35,960 nt of DNA from Thermoleophilia bacterium (GCA_025934995.1 JAICWC010000018.1:1-35960); one strand, 5' to 3'; shown: positions 22,239 to 30,523, counted from the stretch's first letter. The notes: generated from the sequence alone by a model not told the origin. Numbers and translations: made by a program.

Positions 22239-23302
22239 GCGAGCAGCCGAATCGCATCGTCGAAGCTCTTCACCAGCCCGTTGAAGTCGAACTCCGGCAG
22301 CTGCGAGAGCGACTCGACCGGGAAGTGATCCTCGTAGAGCGGATAGAAGCCGCCGGGCGGCGACGGCAGGACGTGCACGGCAGTCAGGCCGGCCTCGCGA
22401 TACGCGTCGATGCGCGCGCGCACGCGGTCGGCGCTTCCGGCCATCAGCAGCGCGTTCACCATCTCGTCGGGCACGAGGCTGACGGCGCCTCGCAAGTCCC
22501 CGGCGCGAACGCGCTCGCCGATCGCCTCGGCGGCGTCACCGAAGCCCGCTGCCCGAGCGCTTTCGAGGTAGGCCGGCGCGGAGCCGAGCGCCGTCGCGTA
22601 CATCATCGCCTGGCCTTTCGCGAGCTCGACGCCGCTGTCGTCCTCGGTGACGACCGCCGGGAATCCGACGGTCGCGTCGAAATCGTGGAGCGACCGGCCG
22701 GCGCGCTCGGCTCCGCGCTGCAGCGCAGGCATCGTCACGTCTCTGACGTACTCGAGCGATTGGAACCAGCCGATGATCCCGTCGGCGATCTCGCCCGCGA
22801 GCTCGATCATCTTCGGGCCGTTCGCCGCGATCGTGATCCGGGGCGGAGACGGCAGCTCCATGTCGAGATGGAAGTTCCGCACCGAAAACACCTCGCCCTC
22901 GTGCGTCACCAGCTCGCCCGCGAACGCACGCCGCAAGATCGTCACGAAGTCGCGCATGGCCGCGATCGGCTGCTCGTAGCGCTGTCCGTGCCACGCCTCC
23001 ACGTAGCCGCGCGCCTGCACGCCGAGGCCGAGCAGCAGTCGCCCGTTGGAGAGCTGCTGCAGCGTCGCCGCCTGAAGCGCCATCGTCACGGCGGAGCGCG
23101 ACCAGATGCCGACGACGCCGGTCGCGATGCCGATCTTCTCCGTCTTCAGCGCCGCGGCCGTCGCCGGCCCGAATGAATCGGCGAACGTGATCTCGGGAAA
23201 CCATGCCGTTCGAAAGTCGGCGGCGTCCGCGCGCCCGGCGAAGTCGATCGCGAGCGACGCCGGCAGCGCCGTCAAGAGCAGCCCGATGTGCCGGTCGGCC
23301 AC
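22235..23302 (-). CDS. LLM-family F420-dependent oxidoreductase
   Basis: The 355-residue protein belongs to the luciferase-like monooxygenase family of F420-dependent oxidoreductases. It begins IGLLLTALPASLAIDFAGRA, contains GIATGVVGIWSRSAVTMALQ (flavin/F420 pocket), LSNGRLLLGLGVQARGYVEAWHG and a late AGSADRVRARIDAYREAGLTAVHV segment. The start is the GTG at 23302; upstream in-frame sequence reads as non-coding. It converges on the Rossmann protein. Its gene is divergent from a small membrane protein at 23366. No F420 biosynthesis gene is in the window; the substrate is unknown. Confidence 0.9.
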   Translation of the reverse strand: MADRHIGLLLTALPASLAIDFAGRADAADFRTAWFPEITFADSFGPATAAALKTEKIGIATGVVGIWSRSAVTMALQAATLQQLSNGRLLLGLGVQARGYVEAWHGQRYEQPIAAMRDFVTILRRAFAGELVTHEGEVFSVRNFHLDMELPSPPRITIAANGPKMIELAGEIADGIIGWFQSLEYVRDVTMPALQRGAERAGRSLHDFDATVGFPAVVTEDDSGVELAKGQAMMYATALGSAPAYLESARAAGFGDAAEAIGERVRAGDLRGAVSLVPDEMVNALLMAGSADRVRARIDAYREAGLTAVHVLPSPPGGFYPLYEDHFPVESLSQLPEFDFNGLVKSFDDAIRLLA

Positions 23303-23365
23303 CGCGCGACCATAGTCCCGTGCCGGCGCCTGCGTCAACGCGTCCGTGTTCGCTAGAACTGATCG

Positions 23366-23713
23366 GTGGATACGGTTCGCCACCACGCGCGGGCGCGACG
23401 AGTTCGGCTGGTCGGCGGAGCCTGCGTGGCCGTTGTGCTGGCGGGCGTCTTGGTGGCGCCTGTTGTGCTGGACCGCGGGTCCGGAGTCGCGCAGCCGTGC
23501 ACGCAACGTCTCCGCTATGCCGGCCGCGTCTACACGCGCCGGCCGATGCCGACTCCGCCGCTCACCGAGCGACTTGCGATCGGCGTCGGCACGCTCGTCG
23601 GCTGCGCCGCCCCGACGAACGTCAACGTGCGCTCACTCGCCGGCGTCGCGCGCGAAAAGGAGATCGCGGTCGACGGCGACTCGGGCTTCGTGTATGTCGC
23701 TCGGCGATCGTGA
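23366..23713 (+). CDS. Small membrane-anchored or secreted protein
   Basis: The 115-residue product starts at a GTG. One hydrophobic segment (about 15-36, VGGACVAVVLAGVLVAPVVL) acts as a signal anchor or signal peptide. The extracytoplasmic remainder has two Cys (CTQRLRYAGRVYTRR and VGCAAPTNVNVRS), compatible with a disulfide. I do not firmly recognise a family; the pattern recalls small actinobacterial proteins of unknown function. It is convergent with the LapA-like gene, 25 bases apart. The start lacks a strong ribosome site. Confidence 0.6.
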   Translation: MDTVRHHARARRVRLVGGACVAVVLAGVLVAPVVLDRGSGVAQPCTQRLRYAGRVYTRRPMPTPPLTERLAIGVGTLVGCAAPTNVNVRSLAGVAREKEIAVDGDSGFVYVARRS

Positions 23714-23738
23714 AGCACCTCGATTCGCCTTCGGTCGC

Positions 23739-24050
23739 TCAGACCCGCGGCTTGCGCGTCCTGTAGCGGAAGAGGATGCAGGTCGCGATTCCCAGCAGCC
23801 AGCCGAGCACCGCTGCGCCCATGACGATCCAGACGAGCGATGCATGACCGGAGCTGAACACCCAGTCGATCTTCACCGAGCGGACGTTGGCGATCACCAA
23901 CGCGATCAGCATCGCGAGCGTTGCCACGCCGATGACCGCCCAGGCGTACAGGCGTGCGCGGCGGCCGTGGCGGAGCGCCGTCGCCCTCCGCGACTCCGGC
24001 TCTGCCGATACTGCTTCCTCGTGCGCGAGGCCTTCAGTGTGCGTCTCCAT
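23739..24050 (-). CDS. LapA-like (DUF1049) membrane protein
   Basis: The 103-residue protein has a charged cytoplasmic N-terminus (about 1-34), then two membrane segments (WAVIGVATLAMLIALVIANV and WIVMGAAVLGWLLGIATCIL) separated by SVKIDWVFSSGHASLVW, and ends in a basic tail. This is the LapA/DUF1049 pattern, including the strand after the first segment (V-x-I-x-W-V-F). The ATG at 24050 has AAAGGGG about 6 bases upstream. It is the last gene behind the L,D-transpeptidase, 12 bases after its stop. In LPS-bearing bacteria LapA tunes LPS synthesis; in actinobacteria its role is unclear. Confidence 0.88.
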   Translation of the reverse strand: METHTEGLAHEEAVSAEPESRRATALRHGRRARLYAWAVIGVATLAMLIALVIANVRSVKIDWVFSSGHASLVWIVMGAAVLGWLLGIATCILFRYRTRKPRV

Positions 24051-24062
24051 GGTGCGCCCCTT

Positions 24063-24785
24063 TCACTTCGAGATGGTCACCGGGACGCCGGGCCCGATGT
24101 GGACGACGAGCCAGCGCATCGTGGCGCTGTCGAGTCGGATGCAACCGTGCGACGCAGCGGTCCCGAGCCTGCCGCCGACATTCGCGAGGCCGTGCAGCGC
24201 GACCTGGCCCGGACCGCCGTCGAACTCCTGCAAGACATTCGAGCGGGCACTCAGCGCGAGCGCGAACGGTGCGCCGACATCGGTGGAACGGAGCCGCACG
24301 TCTTCTTCGACGAAGTACTCACCCCGCGGCGTCGGGGTCGAGGGCTTGCCGACGACAGCACGGGCGGTCAGCACCGCCCGTCCCATTCGGTAGACGACGA
24401 CCCGTCGCCGGCCGAGCTCCACGACCAAGCGCCACCGAGTCGTCGATTCGACCGTCGCGGCTCGTCGTATCCAGCCGCTGCTCCCGTTCGGTCGACCCGG
24501 AAGTCGCACGTGCAGCCACCGGGTTGTTGCACCGATGACGGGCAGCACGGTCCGCTCACCGGTGAGCGGGCGCCGGGACCGCACCAGCTCGATTCGCGTG
24601 GACGTGCGGGCCGGCCTGGCGTAGGCCTCGTGCGCGGCGTGCAGCGTCGCGAGCGTCTGGCTCTGCTGGACTGCTGCGGGTGCCGCCTGCGTCCACACCG
24701 CGGACGCGAGCAGCAGCAGCGCCAGCAGCGCGGGGGAGCGGGCGCCGTGGCGGCCCGCTCCTACCCGCTCGAGGCGGTCGGTCAA
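24063..24785 (-). CDS. L,D-transpeptidase (YkuD) with N-terminal signal
   Basis: The 240-residue protein has a signal peptide (hydrophobic ALLALLLLASAVWTQAAPAA), an SH3-like segment (about 55-108) and a YkuD domain (about 118-240). The active site reads HGLANVGGRLGTAASHGCIR with His198, His213 and catalytic Cys215. Such enzymes form 3-3 crosslinks in peptidoglycan or attach proteins to it. It starts at a TTG that overlaps the stop of the DUF3494 gene (TTGA), so it is made at a ratio tied to that surface protein. The coupling suggests that the transpeptidase may act on the DUF3494 protein, for example by linking it to the wall. Confidence 0.92.
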   Translation of the reverse strand: MTDRLERVGAGRHGARSPALLALLLLASAVWTQAAPAAVQQSQTLATLHAAHEAYARPARTSTRIELVRSRRPLTGERTVLPVIGATTRWLHVRLPGRPNGSSGWIRRAATVESTTRWRLVVELGRRRVVVYRMGRAVLTARAVVGKPSTPTPRGEYFVEEDVRLRSTDVGAPFALALSARSNVLQEFDGGPGQVALHGLANVGGRLGTAASHGCIRLDSATMRWLVVHIGPGVPVTISK

Positions 24786-25810
24786 CCGGTGAACCCGGGA
24801 TGCCGGCGTGCGGGCCTGGCATGTGTGCGTGAGCGTGCGTGCTTCTGCTGCGTGACAGTCGTCGCCGCGACGTGCTTCTTGGCCGCCGGCTTCGCAGCCG
24901 GGGTCGTTGTCGTGGTTGTTGTTGTTGTTGTTGTGGTTGCCGTGGTGGTCGGTGCCGTGGTGGTCGTGGGAACGGTCGTCGTGGCGGTGGTGGTTGCAGC
25001 CGTGGTCGTGGGTGTCGCCGTGGTCGTGGTCGTCGCTGCGGTGGTCGTGGGCGCCGTCGTCGTCGCGGCGGCGCAGGTGGGCCGCGCGATCGTGTCGGTG
25101 TCGAGCGTGACGGCGCCGTTACGCGCGAGCACGCGGCCGTCCACCGTCACTCCGGTCGTGACGGTGATGCTCGTCAGGGCGAGGATCGTTCCGCGGAACG
25201 TCGACGCGGTCCCGAGCGTGGCAGAGCTGCCGACCTGCCAGTAGACGTTGCACGACTGCGCCCCGTTGATCAGGTTGATCGCGCTCGCGGAGCCCGTGGT
25301 GAGCGTCGAGCCCGCCTGGAAGACGAAGACGGCGTTCGGGTCGCCGCGGCCGTCGAGGGTCAGCGCACCGGTGAGGCCGATCGAGGACGCCGAGTTGTAG
25401 ACGCCCGGCGCGAGCGTCTGGCCCGCAAGGTCGGCTGCGATCGCCGTCGTCGGCCCTTCGCCGGCCGCCGTGGTGTAGGCGCCGGCGAGATCGTTCTTCG
25501 CGCCTTGCGTCACGGCATCGCCTGCATGGTTCGTGCCGGTGATCGTCAGGCTTGCCGTTCCCGTCTCGGAGGTTGTGGGGAACGTGCCGATGTCGCCCGT
25601 GAGCGTCGTCGGTCCGGTGTTCGTGATTCCGGACCCTGCGAGGACGGCGAAGGTGCCGGCGGTGCCGAGCGGAACTTCAGTTGCCGCAGCCGCAGCTCCG
25701 CCGACGAGGGCCACCATGAACCCGGCCGCGCAAAGGGCGATCAGGGCCCCGGCCCCGAAAAGGCGGCCGCGAAGCCGGGTTCCTACGAACCGGTGTGCGA
25801 GTTGCGTCAT
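24782..25810 (-). CDS. DUF3494 (ice-binding-like) secreted Thr-rich protein
   Basis: The 342-residue product starts at the ATG at 25810. A signal peptide covers about 1-43 (FGAGALIALCAAGFMVALVG, AAAA). The DUF3494 domain (about 46-247) reads VPLGTAGTFAVLAGSGITNT, ... TLTGDIGTFP ..., LAPGVYNSASSIGLTGALTL and GRVLARNGAVTLDTDTI, the beta-solenoid pattern of ice-binding and adhesin-like proteins. Residues 250-303 are almost all Thr with Ala and Pro, a probable wall-spanning stalk and O-glycosylation target. The tail (304-342) is basic with several Lys. DUF3494 is not always ice-binding; in soil organisms an adhesive or structural role is as likely. No LPxTG or other sorting signal is visible, so its wall attachment may depend on the next gene. 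Confidence 0.9.
   Translation of the reverse strand: MTQLAHRFVGTRLRGRLFGAGALIALCAAGFMVALVGGAAAAATEVPLGTAGTFAVLAGSGITNTGPTTLTGDIGTFPTTSETGTASLTITGTNHAGDAVTQGAKNDLAGAYTTAAGEGPTTAIAADLAGQTLAPGVYNSASSIGLTGALTLDGRGDPNAVFVFQAGSTLTTGSASAINLINGAQSCNVYWQVGSSATLGTASTFRGTILALTSITVTTGVTVDGRVLARNGAVTLDTDTIARPTCAAATTTAPTTTAATTTTTATPTTTAATTTATTTVPTTTTAPTTTATTTTTTTTTTTTPAAKPAAKKHVAATTVTQQKHARSRTHARPARRHPGFTG
24902..25063. repeat. Low-complexity Thr-codon tract with a GTT run
   Basis: The tract encodes about 54 residues, mostly Thr, in the DUF3494 gene. On the plus strand it is a GTT/GTC/GTG-rich stretch; 24915-24932 is six uninterrupted GTT units. Length change by slippage would alter the stalk in steps of one residue without shifting the frame. 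Confidence 0.85.
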
Positions 25811-25870
25811 GAGGACCTCTCTGTGGGCAGATCGCCGAGCGCGGGTCGGCCGGCATCCGATGATCCCACT

Positions 25871-25894
25871 ATACACGAAAATCATATCGTGTAT
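25871..25894. promoter_or_regulatory. Perfect inverted repeat between regulator and surface gene
   Basis: ATACACGA and TCGTGTAT form a perfect 8-bp inverted repeat with an 8-base AT-rich centre (AAATCATA). It is the only clearly AT-rich stretch of this part. It lies 60 bases upstream of the DUF3494 start and 17 bases before the likely start of the divergent regulator. It is a strong candidate operator covering both promoters. Confidence 0.7.
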
Positions 25895-25911
25895 TGTATG
25901 ACAGGATAAAC

Positions 25912-26208
25912 GTGTCGCAGATGATCTCACAACCGGAGTTCTCGTTCCTGACGAATCACGGGAAGGCCCTGCTGCTGATCGCGGGCGACCCACGGATTCG
26001 GGTGCGCGACCTCGCATCAGGCCTCGGCATCACCGAGCGCGCGACGCAGCGGATCGTCGCCGACCTCGCGGCCGCCGGCTACCTGGATCGAGCGCGCGAG
26101 GGCAGGCGGAACATCTACGAAGTGCGAACGGACATGCCGCTGGGCCTGCCGCTCCAGCGCGACGTCGACATCGGCACGCTGCTCGCGATCGTGATCACGA
26201 ACGACTGA
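25912..26208 (+). CDS. Small winged-helix (MarR-like) regulator
   Basis: The 98-residue protein has a winged helix-turn-helix with helix RVRDLASGLGITERATQRIV, the MarR/ArsR-like pattern, and a wing LDRAREGRRNIYEV. A short C-terminal segment follows (LLAIVITND). The GTG at 25912 is preferred because AGGA lies 5 bases upstream; the alternatives are a TTG at 25894, which falls in the inverted repeat, and an ATG at 25921. It is divergent from the DUF3494 gene and shares the inverted repeat with it. It is the natural candidate repressor of the surface module, and of itself. Confidence 0.85.
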   Translation: MSQMISQPEFSFLTNHGKALLLIAGDPRIRVRDLASGLGITERATQRIVADLAAAGYLDRAREGRRNIYEVRTDMPLGLPLQRDVDIGTLLAIVITND

Positions 26209-26253
26209 GCGTCGACGCCGTGGATGCGCGTGAGCCGGCGACGGCGGCCGCCT

Positions 26254-27405
26254 CTAGCGAATCGCGTTGCCGGTCGCGGGATCGAAGTAGTGCAAACGCT
26301 CGGTCGTGACGGCGATCTCGACCGGGTCACCCGCATCGACGTCTGCGTGCGCAGGGAATCGTGCAGTCACGACCGCGTGATTCGCCTCGGGGTGAGGCGC
26401 TCCGCTCAGCGCAGGCGCGGCCTCGGCCGCCAGCTCGACTTGGACGAGCTGCTCTGCTCCGAGGAGCTCGACGAACCGGACGCGGCCGCGGAGGCGTGGA
26501 CGACCACGGTGGTCGTCGCCGGCGTCGCCGAGGTGCTCGGGCCGAATTCCGACGAAGACGTCACCGCCGCCGGCGTAGCGGGCCAGCGCCGGAGGGGGAT
26601 CCCTTTCCGTCAGCGGCAGTCGCTGCTCTCCGAGCACGCAAACGAATCGCGCGCCGTCACGCTCGATCCTACCCGAGAGCACGTTCATCATCGGCGAGCC
26701 GATGAAAGTGGCGACGAAGAGGTTGGCGGGCTCGTCGTACACGACCTGCGGTGCCGCCACCTGCTGGAGAACGCCTTCTCGCATGACGGCGATTCGTGCC
26801 CCCATCGTCATCGCCTCGAGTTGGTCGTGCGTGACGTAGAGCGTCGTCACGCCGAGCTTCCGTTGGAGCCCGGCGATCTCGGCGCGGAGCTCGGAACGCA
26901 GCTTCGCGTCGAGATTGGAGAGCGGCTCGTCCATCAGGAACACCTGCGGCTCTCGCACGATCGCGCGTCCCATCGCCACGCGCTGCCGCTGCCCGCCGGA
27001 AAGCGCGCGGGGCTTGCGCCTCAGCACCTCTTCGAGCCCGAGCAGCTTGACCGTGCTCTCGACCCGTGCACGCACGTCCGCGCCGGGCAAACCGTGCGCG
27101 CGCAATGGAAAGGCCAGGTTGTCGTACACGCTCATGTGCGGATACAACGCGTAGTTCTGGAAGACCATCGCGACATCGCGTTGTCTCGGGTCGAGCGAGT
27201 TCACGACACGGTCGCCGATTCGGATCTCGCCCTCCGTGATCTCTTCCAACCCTGCGGTCATCCGCAACGTGGTCGTCTTGCCACAGCCGGACGGCCCCAC
27301 GAGCACCATCAACTCGCCCGGCTCGACCTGCAAATCCAGGTCGGTCACCGCACGCGTGCCTCCGGAGAACACCTTGCCGACGCCGCTGAGCGTGACTGAC
27401 GCCAT
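26254..27405 (-). CDS. Sugar-type ABC importer ATPase (MalK/UgpC family)
   Basis: The 383-residue protein is a CUT1-type ATPase with Walker A GPSGCGKTT, Q-loop FQNYALYPHMSVYDN, signature LSGGQRQR, Walker B VFLMDEPLSNLDAKLR and the switch His in VTHDQLEAM. The C-terminal regulatory (TOBE) domain starts at about 240 and includes FVGIRPEHLGD. The start ATG at 27405 overlaps the stop of the permease gene (ATGA). It ends the four-gene importer operon. UgpC/MsmK proteins can serve several importers. The gene converges on the winged-helix regulator. Confidence 0.93.
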   Translation of the reverse strand: MASVTLSGVGKVFSGGTRAVTDLDLQVEPGELMVLVGPSGCGKTTTLRMTAGLEEITEGEIRIGDRVVNSLDPRQRDVAMVFQNYALYPHMSVYDNLAFPLRAHGLPGADVRARVESTVKLLGLEEVLRRKPRALSGGQRQRVAMGRAIVREPQVFLMDEPLSNLDAKLRSELRAEIAGLQRKLGVTTLYVTHDQLEAMTMGARIAVMREGVLQQVAAPQVVYDEPANLFVATFIGSPMMNVLSGRIERDGARFVCVLGEQRLPLTERDPPPALARYAGGGDVFVGIRPEHLGDAGDDHRGRPRLRGRVRFVELLGAEQLVQVELAAEAAPALSGAPHPEANHAVVTARFPAHADVDAGDPVEIAVTTERLHYFDPATGNAIR

Positions 27406-28244
27406 CAGCCCTTGAGCCCCGCCGAGAAGCCGCGGATCAGGTGCCGCTGCGCGAACAGATAGAAGGCAAGAACCGGCGCGATCGCAATTGCGACGCCCGC
27501 GTAGATCAGGTTCCATCTGGTGAGGTATTCACCCACGTACGAGAGCAGCGCGACGGGCAGCGTGGCGTGCCGGCTCCCACTCAGAAAGATCAGCGCAGTG
27601 AAGAACTCGTTCCATACGGCGATGCCCATGAAGACAGCCGCTGTCGTCGTGACGGGCCGAAGCAGCGGAAAGACGACTCGCGCGTAGGTCCGCATGAGGC
27701 CGGCGCCGTCGACGCGGGCGGCCTCCTCGTAGTCGCGCGGCAGCGCACGGATGAAACCCGTGTAGAGGAAGACGCTGAGCGGCATCAGCAGGCCGATGTT
27801 GAGCACGATCATTCCCACTTCGTTGCCGACCAGCCCGAGGGGCCGCATCGCGACGAAGAGCGGGATGATCGCGAGCTGGAACGGCAGGATGATCCCGAGC
27901 ACGAAGAGGACGTAGACGACGTTGCTCAGGCGCCCCGCCCGTCGTGCGATGGCGTATGCGCAGAGCGAGCCCAGCACGATCAACCCGACGACGCTGCCGA
28001 GCGTGATGACGATGCTGCTTCCGAGCGCCGGTGCGAGCCCACCTTGGCCCCCGGTGTTCCACGCTGCCGAGAAATTGTCCCAGTGCGGCGGCCATGGAAA
28101 CGAGAGGGGCGCCCTGAACGCCTGCGCACTCGTGTCCAGCGCGGTCGCGACCAGCACGTAGAACGGTACGCAGAAGAGCGCTGCAACGAGAATCAGGGCG
28201 AGCTCGCGCAGCAGCGTCGCTCGCGTGTACCGGGTGAGCCCCAT
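27405..28244 (-). CDS. Sugar-type ABC permease (MalG-like)
   Basis: The 279-residue protein is a MalG/CUT1 permease with about six membrane segments. The EAA coupling loop is EEAARVDGAGLMRTYARVVFPLLRP (20-residue core EEAARVDGAG ... RVVFPLLRP), typical of the family. It starts at ATG 28244 inside the stop of the upstream permease (ATGA overlap), and its own stop overlaps the ATPase start. The C-terminal QRHLIRGFSAGLKG is the usual MalG end. It pairs with the next permease; substrate unknown. Confidence 0.92.
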   Translation of the reverse strand: MGLTRYTRATLLRELALILVAALFCVPFYVLVATALDTSAQAFRAPLSFPWPPHWDNFSAAWNTGGQGGLAPALGSSIVITLGSVVGLIVLGSLCAYAIARRAGRLSNVVYVLFVLGIILPFQLAIIPLFVAMRPLGLVGNEVGMIVLNIGLLMPLSVFLYTGFIRALPRDYEEAARVDGAGLMRTYARVVFPLLRPVTTTAAVFMGIAVWNEFFTALIFLSGSRHATLPVALLSYVGEYLTRWNLIYAGVAIAIAPVLAFYLFAQRHLIRGFSAGLKG

Positions 28245-29158
28245 CAGAGCCGCATTTCGTTCCTGCGCAACAGGGCGAGCTGCGTCACTGCGATCGCGAC
28301 GATCAGCGCCGTCAGAAGCAATGCGAGAGCGGCGCCGTAGCCGTACCGCCCGGCGATGAACGTTTGCTTGTAGACCTGCGTCGCAAGCGTTTCGGTCGCG
28401 TCGACCGGCCCGCCTCCCGTCAGTGCGAGCACTTGGTCGAAGACGCGCATTCCGATGATCAGCGTCAGCGTCGCGCTGACAGTCAATGCAGGAGCGAGTA
28501 GCGGCAGGACGACGCGTCGGAGCCGGAACCATGCCGACGCCCCGTCGACGAGCGTCGCCTCGTACACGTCGTCCGAGATGCTCTGCAGTCCGGCGAGGAA
28601 GAGGACCATCGCCAGCCCCGAGTACTGCCAGATCATGACGACGAGGATCGTCCAGAGCGCGGTCGACGTTTCTCCGAGCCAGTTGTGTCGCAACGACGCA
28701 AGGCCGACGTCCACCAGCAGCCGATTCAGGACGCCGTCGTAGTCGAATATCCACTGCCAGAGATAGGCGATCGCGAGCGGGCTGACCGCGAGTGGGGCGA
28801 AGAACAGCGACCGAAGCAGGTTGCGGGTCTTCACCGCCCGGTTCAGCGCGAGGGCGAGCCCTAGCCCGATCGCGTTCGAGCCCAGAACGAAGCAGCCGCC
28901 CAGCTCGAGGGTATGCGCGAGCGCGCCCGTCGCAGTCCGATCGGCCGCGACTTCGCGAAAGTTCGCGAGCCCTACCCACGCCGCGCGCGTGAGCCCGTTC
29001 CACTTCGTGAAGGCGTAGTAGCTGCCGAAGCCGACCGGCACGAAATGGAATGCGAACAGGGCGGCGAGGCCCGGCAGTGCAAGGAGCCAGGAAACCTCCC
29101 GCACTCCCCGCCGCCGGCGAGCGAACGGGTTCCGTTGCCCCGCAGCCGAGCGCCTCAC
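28244..29158 (-). CDS. Sugar-type ABC permease (MalF-like)
   Basis: The 304-residue protein is a MalF/CUT1 permease. Its N-terminus is basic and cytoplasmic (RRRRGVREVSW), then SWLLALPGLAALFAFHFVPV starts the first membrane segment. The coupling loop reads YEATLVDGASAWFRLRRVVL. The GTG at 29158 is chosen because GAGGG lies upstream and longer starts would overlap the binding-protein gene. It follows the binding-protein stop by 28 bases, on the same transcript. Confidence 0.9.
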   Translation of the reverse strand: MRRSAAGQRNPFARRRRGVREVSWLLALPGLAALFAFHFVPVGFGSYYAFTKWNGLTRAAWVGLANFREVAADRTATGALAHTLELGGCFVLGSNAIGLGLALALNRAVKTRNLLRSLFFAPLAVSPLAIAYLWQWIFDYDGVLNRLLVDVGLASLRHNWLGETSTALWTILVVMIWQYSGLAMVLFLAGLQSISDDVYEATLVDGASAWFRLRRVVLPLLAPALTVSATLTLIIGMRVFDQVLALTGGGPVDATETLATQVYKQTFIAGRYGYGAALALLLTALIVAIAVTQLALLRRNEMRL

Positions 29159-29186
29159 GGCGCCCTCGCGAGGTACGGGCCCATTG

Positions 29187-30476
29187 CTAATCCCCGCCGA
29201 GCTTCCAGGCCGCGTCCATCGCCTCGAGGACATCGTCGATCGAACGCTGCCCCGTGATCACACCGATCTGATTCTGCTGCAGGGCCAGCAGGACGCTCGC
29301 GTTCCACCACGTTTGAAGCGGCGTGATCACGTATCGATGCTGCCGGAGAACGGAGGAGAAGGCTGACATGTACGCCGGGATCGGCCCTTTGACCAGCTGC
29401 TGCTGTGTGACCCCTCCCTGGATCTGAGCGATCAGCGCGTTCTGCTTCGGCCTCGCGATGAAGTCGACGAAGTCTTGAGCGGCCTGCTGCGCCGCCGCGC
29501 TCGAGTGCGAGTTGACGCCGAGAGTGTCGTTGGGGATGAAGACGGTCTTCGTGAGGTTCGCATTCGCGCCGCCCGGCAACGGATGGTGGCTGTAGCGGAA
29601 CTGGGGGCTCGAGGCGTCGATCGTCCCCTTCGTCTGCGAGGCGGCGGTATCCATGAGAGCCGCCCCTTGCGCAAATTCCGCCAGCGACGCCTGCTGCGTC
29701 GTCCCTGTCATCCCCGGGGCGAAGCACCCCGCCGCTTTCATGTCGGCGAAATGCTGGAGCGCCTGATGCCAGCCGGCCGTCGTGTCGAACGCGACCCTGC
29801 CGGCGCGGCGTTCACTCAGCCACTGCTTGTCGTCGCCGAACGAGGTCGCGACTGCGAGGCCGGCGATCAGGTTCGAGACGTTCTGCGCGTTCCCGCCCGC
29901 AACCATGACTCCGATCGTCCCGGAGGCTTTCGCTGCCCGGCACACGTCGAGGAGCTGCGAAAAGGTGGCCGGGACCTTCAAGCCGAGCTTCCGGAACAGG
30001 TCGTCGTTCGTCCAGATGCCCCAGACCGAGATGATCGCGGTGAACGAATAGAGCCCGCGGCCGTACTTGTCCTCGGATGTGACGAGTGGCGCCGACCACT
30101 TCACCCACGGCTTCCTGACCAGCGGCGCGAGGTAGTTCGACTTCGCCAGAGCGCAGACGGAGACGGGTGAGCCGCAGCCGGGGATCGTGTAGAGGAGGTC
30201 GGGCGCATTGCCCGCGGCGAGCTCGGTCGTCTCGAGCTGATAGATCTCCGTGCTGCTGCCGGCATACGTGACGTCGATCTTGATGTGCGGATAGACCCGC
30301 TCGAAGTTCGGGATGACGACATCGAACGCCGGCTGCTCGAGGTTGAGGGCGAGCATGCTGATCGTGACCGTGTCGTCCCGCGCGACGGGTCCGGCTCCGG
30401 CGATGCCCACCGCGAGAGAGAGCGCCGTCAGCACGGTCGCGGCGAGCGTTGTGAGTGCGAAACGTGGACGCAACAC
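29187..30476 (-). CDS. Sugar-type ABC solute-binding protein
   Basis: The 429-residue protein starts at a GTG (followed by a TTG). Residues 1-28 are a signal peptide without a lipobox Cys. The mature part follows the type II solute-binding pattern of sugar and glycerol-3-phosphate importers: TISMLALNLEQPAFDVVIPN, FERVYPHIKIDVTYAG, GNAPDLLYTIPG and GIWTNDDLFRKLGLKVPATF. Probable disulfide Cys occur near 100-110 (GCGSPVSVC). It is the first gene of the operon with two permeases and an ATPase. The sugar cannot be named. The promoter region 30477-30566 is shared with the divergent SARP regulator. Confidence 0.9.
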   Translation of the reverse strand: MLRPRFALTTLAATVLTALSLAVGIAGAGPVARDDTVTISMLALNLEQPAFDVVIPNFERVYPHIKIDVTYAGSSTEIYQLETTELAAGNAPDLLYTIPGCGSPVSVCALAKSNYLAPLVRKPWVKWSAPLVTSEDKYGRGLYSFTAIISVWGIWTNDDLFRKLGLKVPATFSQLLDVCRAAKASGTIGVMVAGGNAQNVSNLIAGLAVATSFGDDKQWLSERRAGRVAFDTTAGWHQALQHFADMKAAGCFAPGMTGTTQQASLAEFAQGAALMDTAASQTKGTIDASSPQFRYSHHPLPGGANANLTKTVFIPNDTLGVNSHSSAAAQQAAQDFVDFIARPKQNALIAQIQGGVTQQQLVKGPIPAYMSAFSSVLRQHRYVITPLQTWWNASVLLALQQNQIGVITGQRSIDDVLEAMDAAWKLGGD

Positions 30477-30508
30477 GGTGCTCGGAGATCGACCCTATAC
30501 CCGTCGTT

Positions 30509-30523
30509 GCCTCGAGTCGAGGC
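30509..30523. promoter_or_regulatory. 15-bp palindrome in the sugar ABC/SARP divergent promoter
   Basis: GCCTCGA-G-TCGAGGC is a perfect 7-bp inverted repeat with a 1-base centre. It lies in the 90-bp gap between the binding-protein gene and the SARP-type regulator. An operator for either divergent promoter is likely; SARP proteins usually bind direct repeats, so another regulator may be involved. Confidence 0.45.

Noticed and set aside
23346-25244. Plus-strand open frame of about 630 codons
   Set aside because: It crosses the LapA-like, L,D-transpeptidase and DUF3494 genes in antisense. Its Val-rich end is just the reverse reading of the Thr tract.
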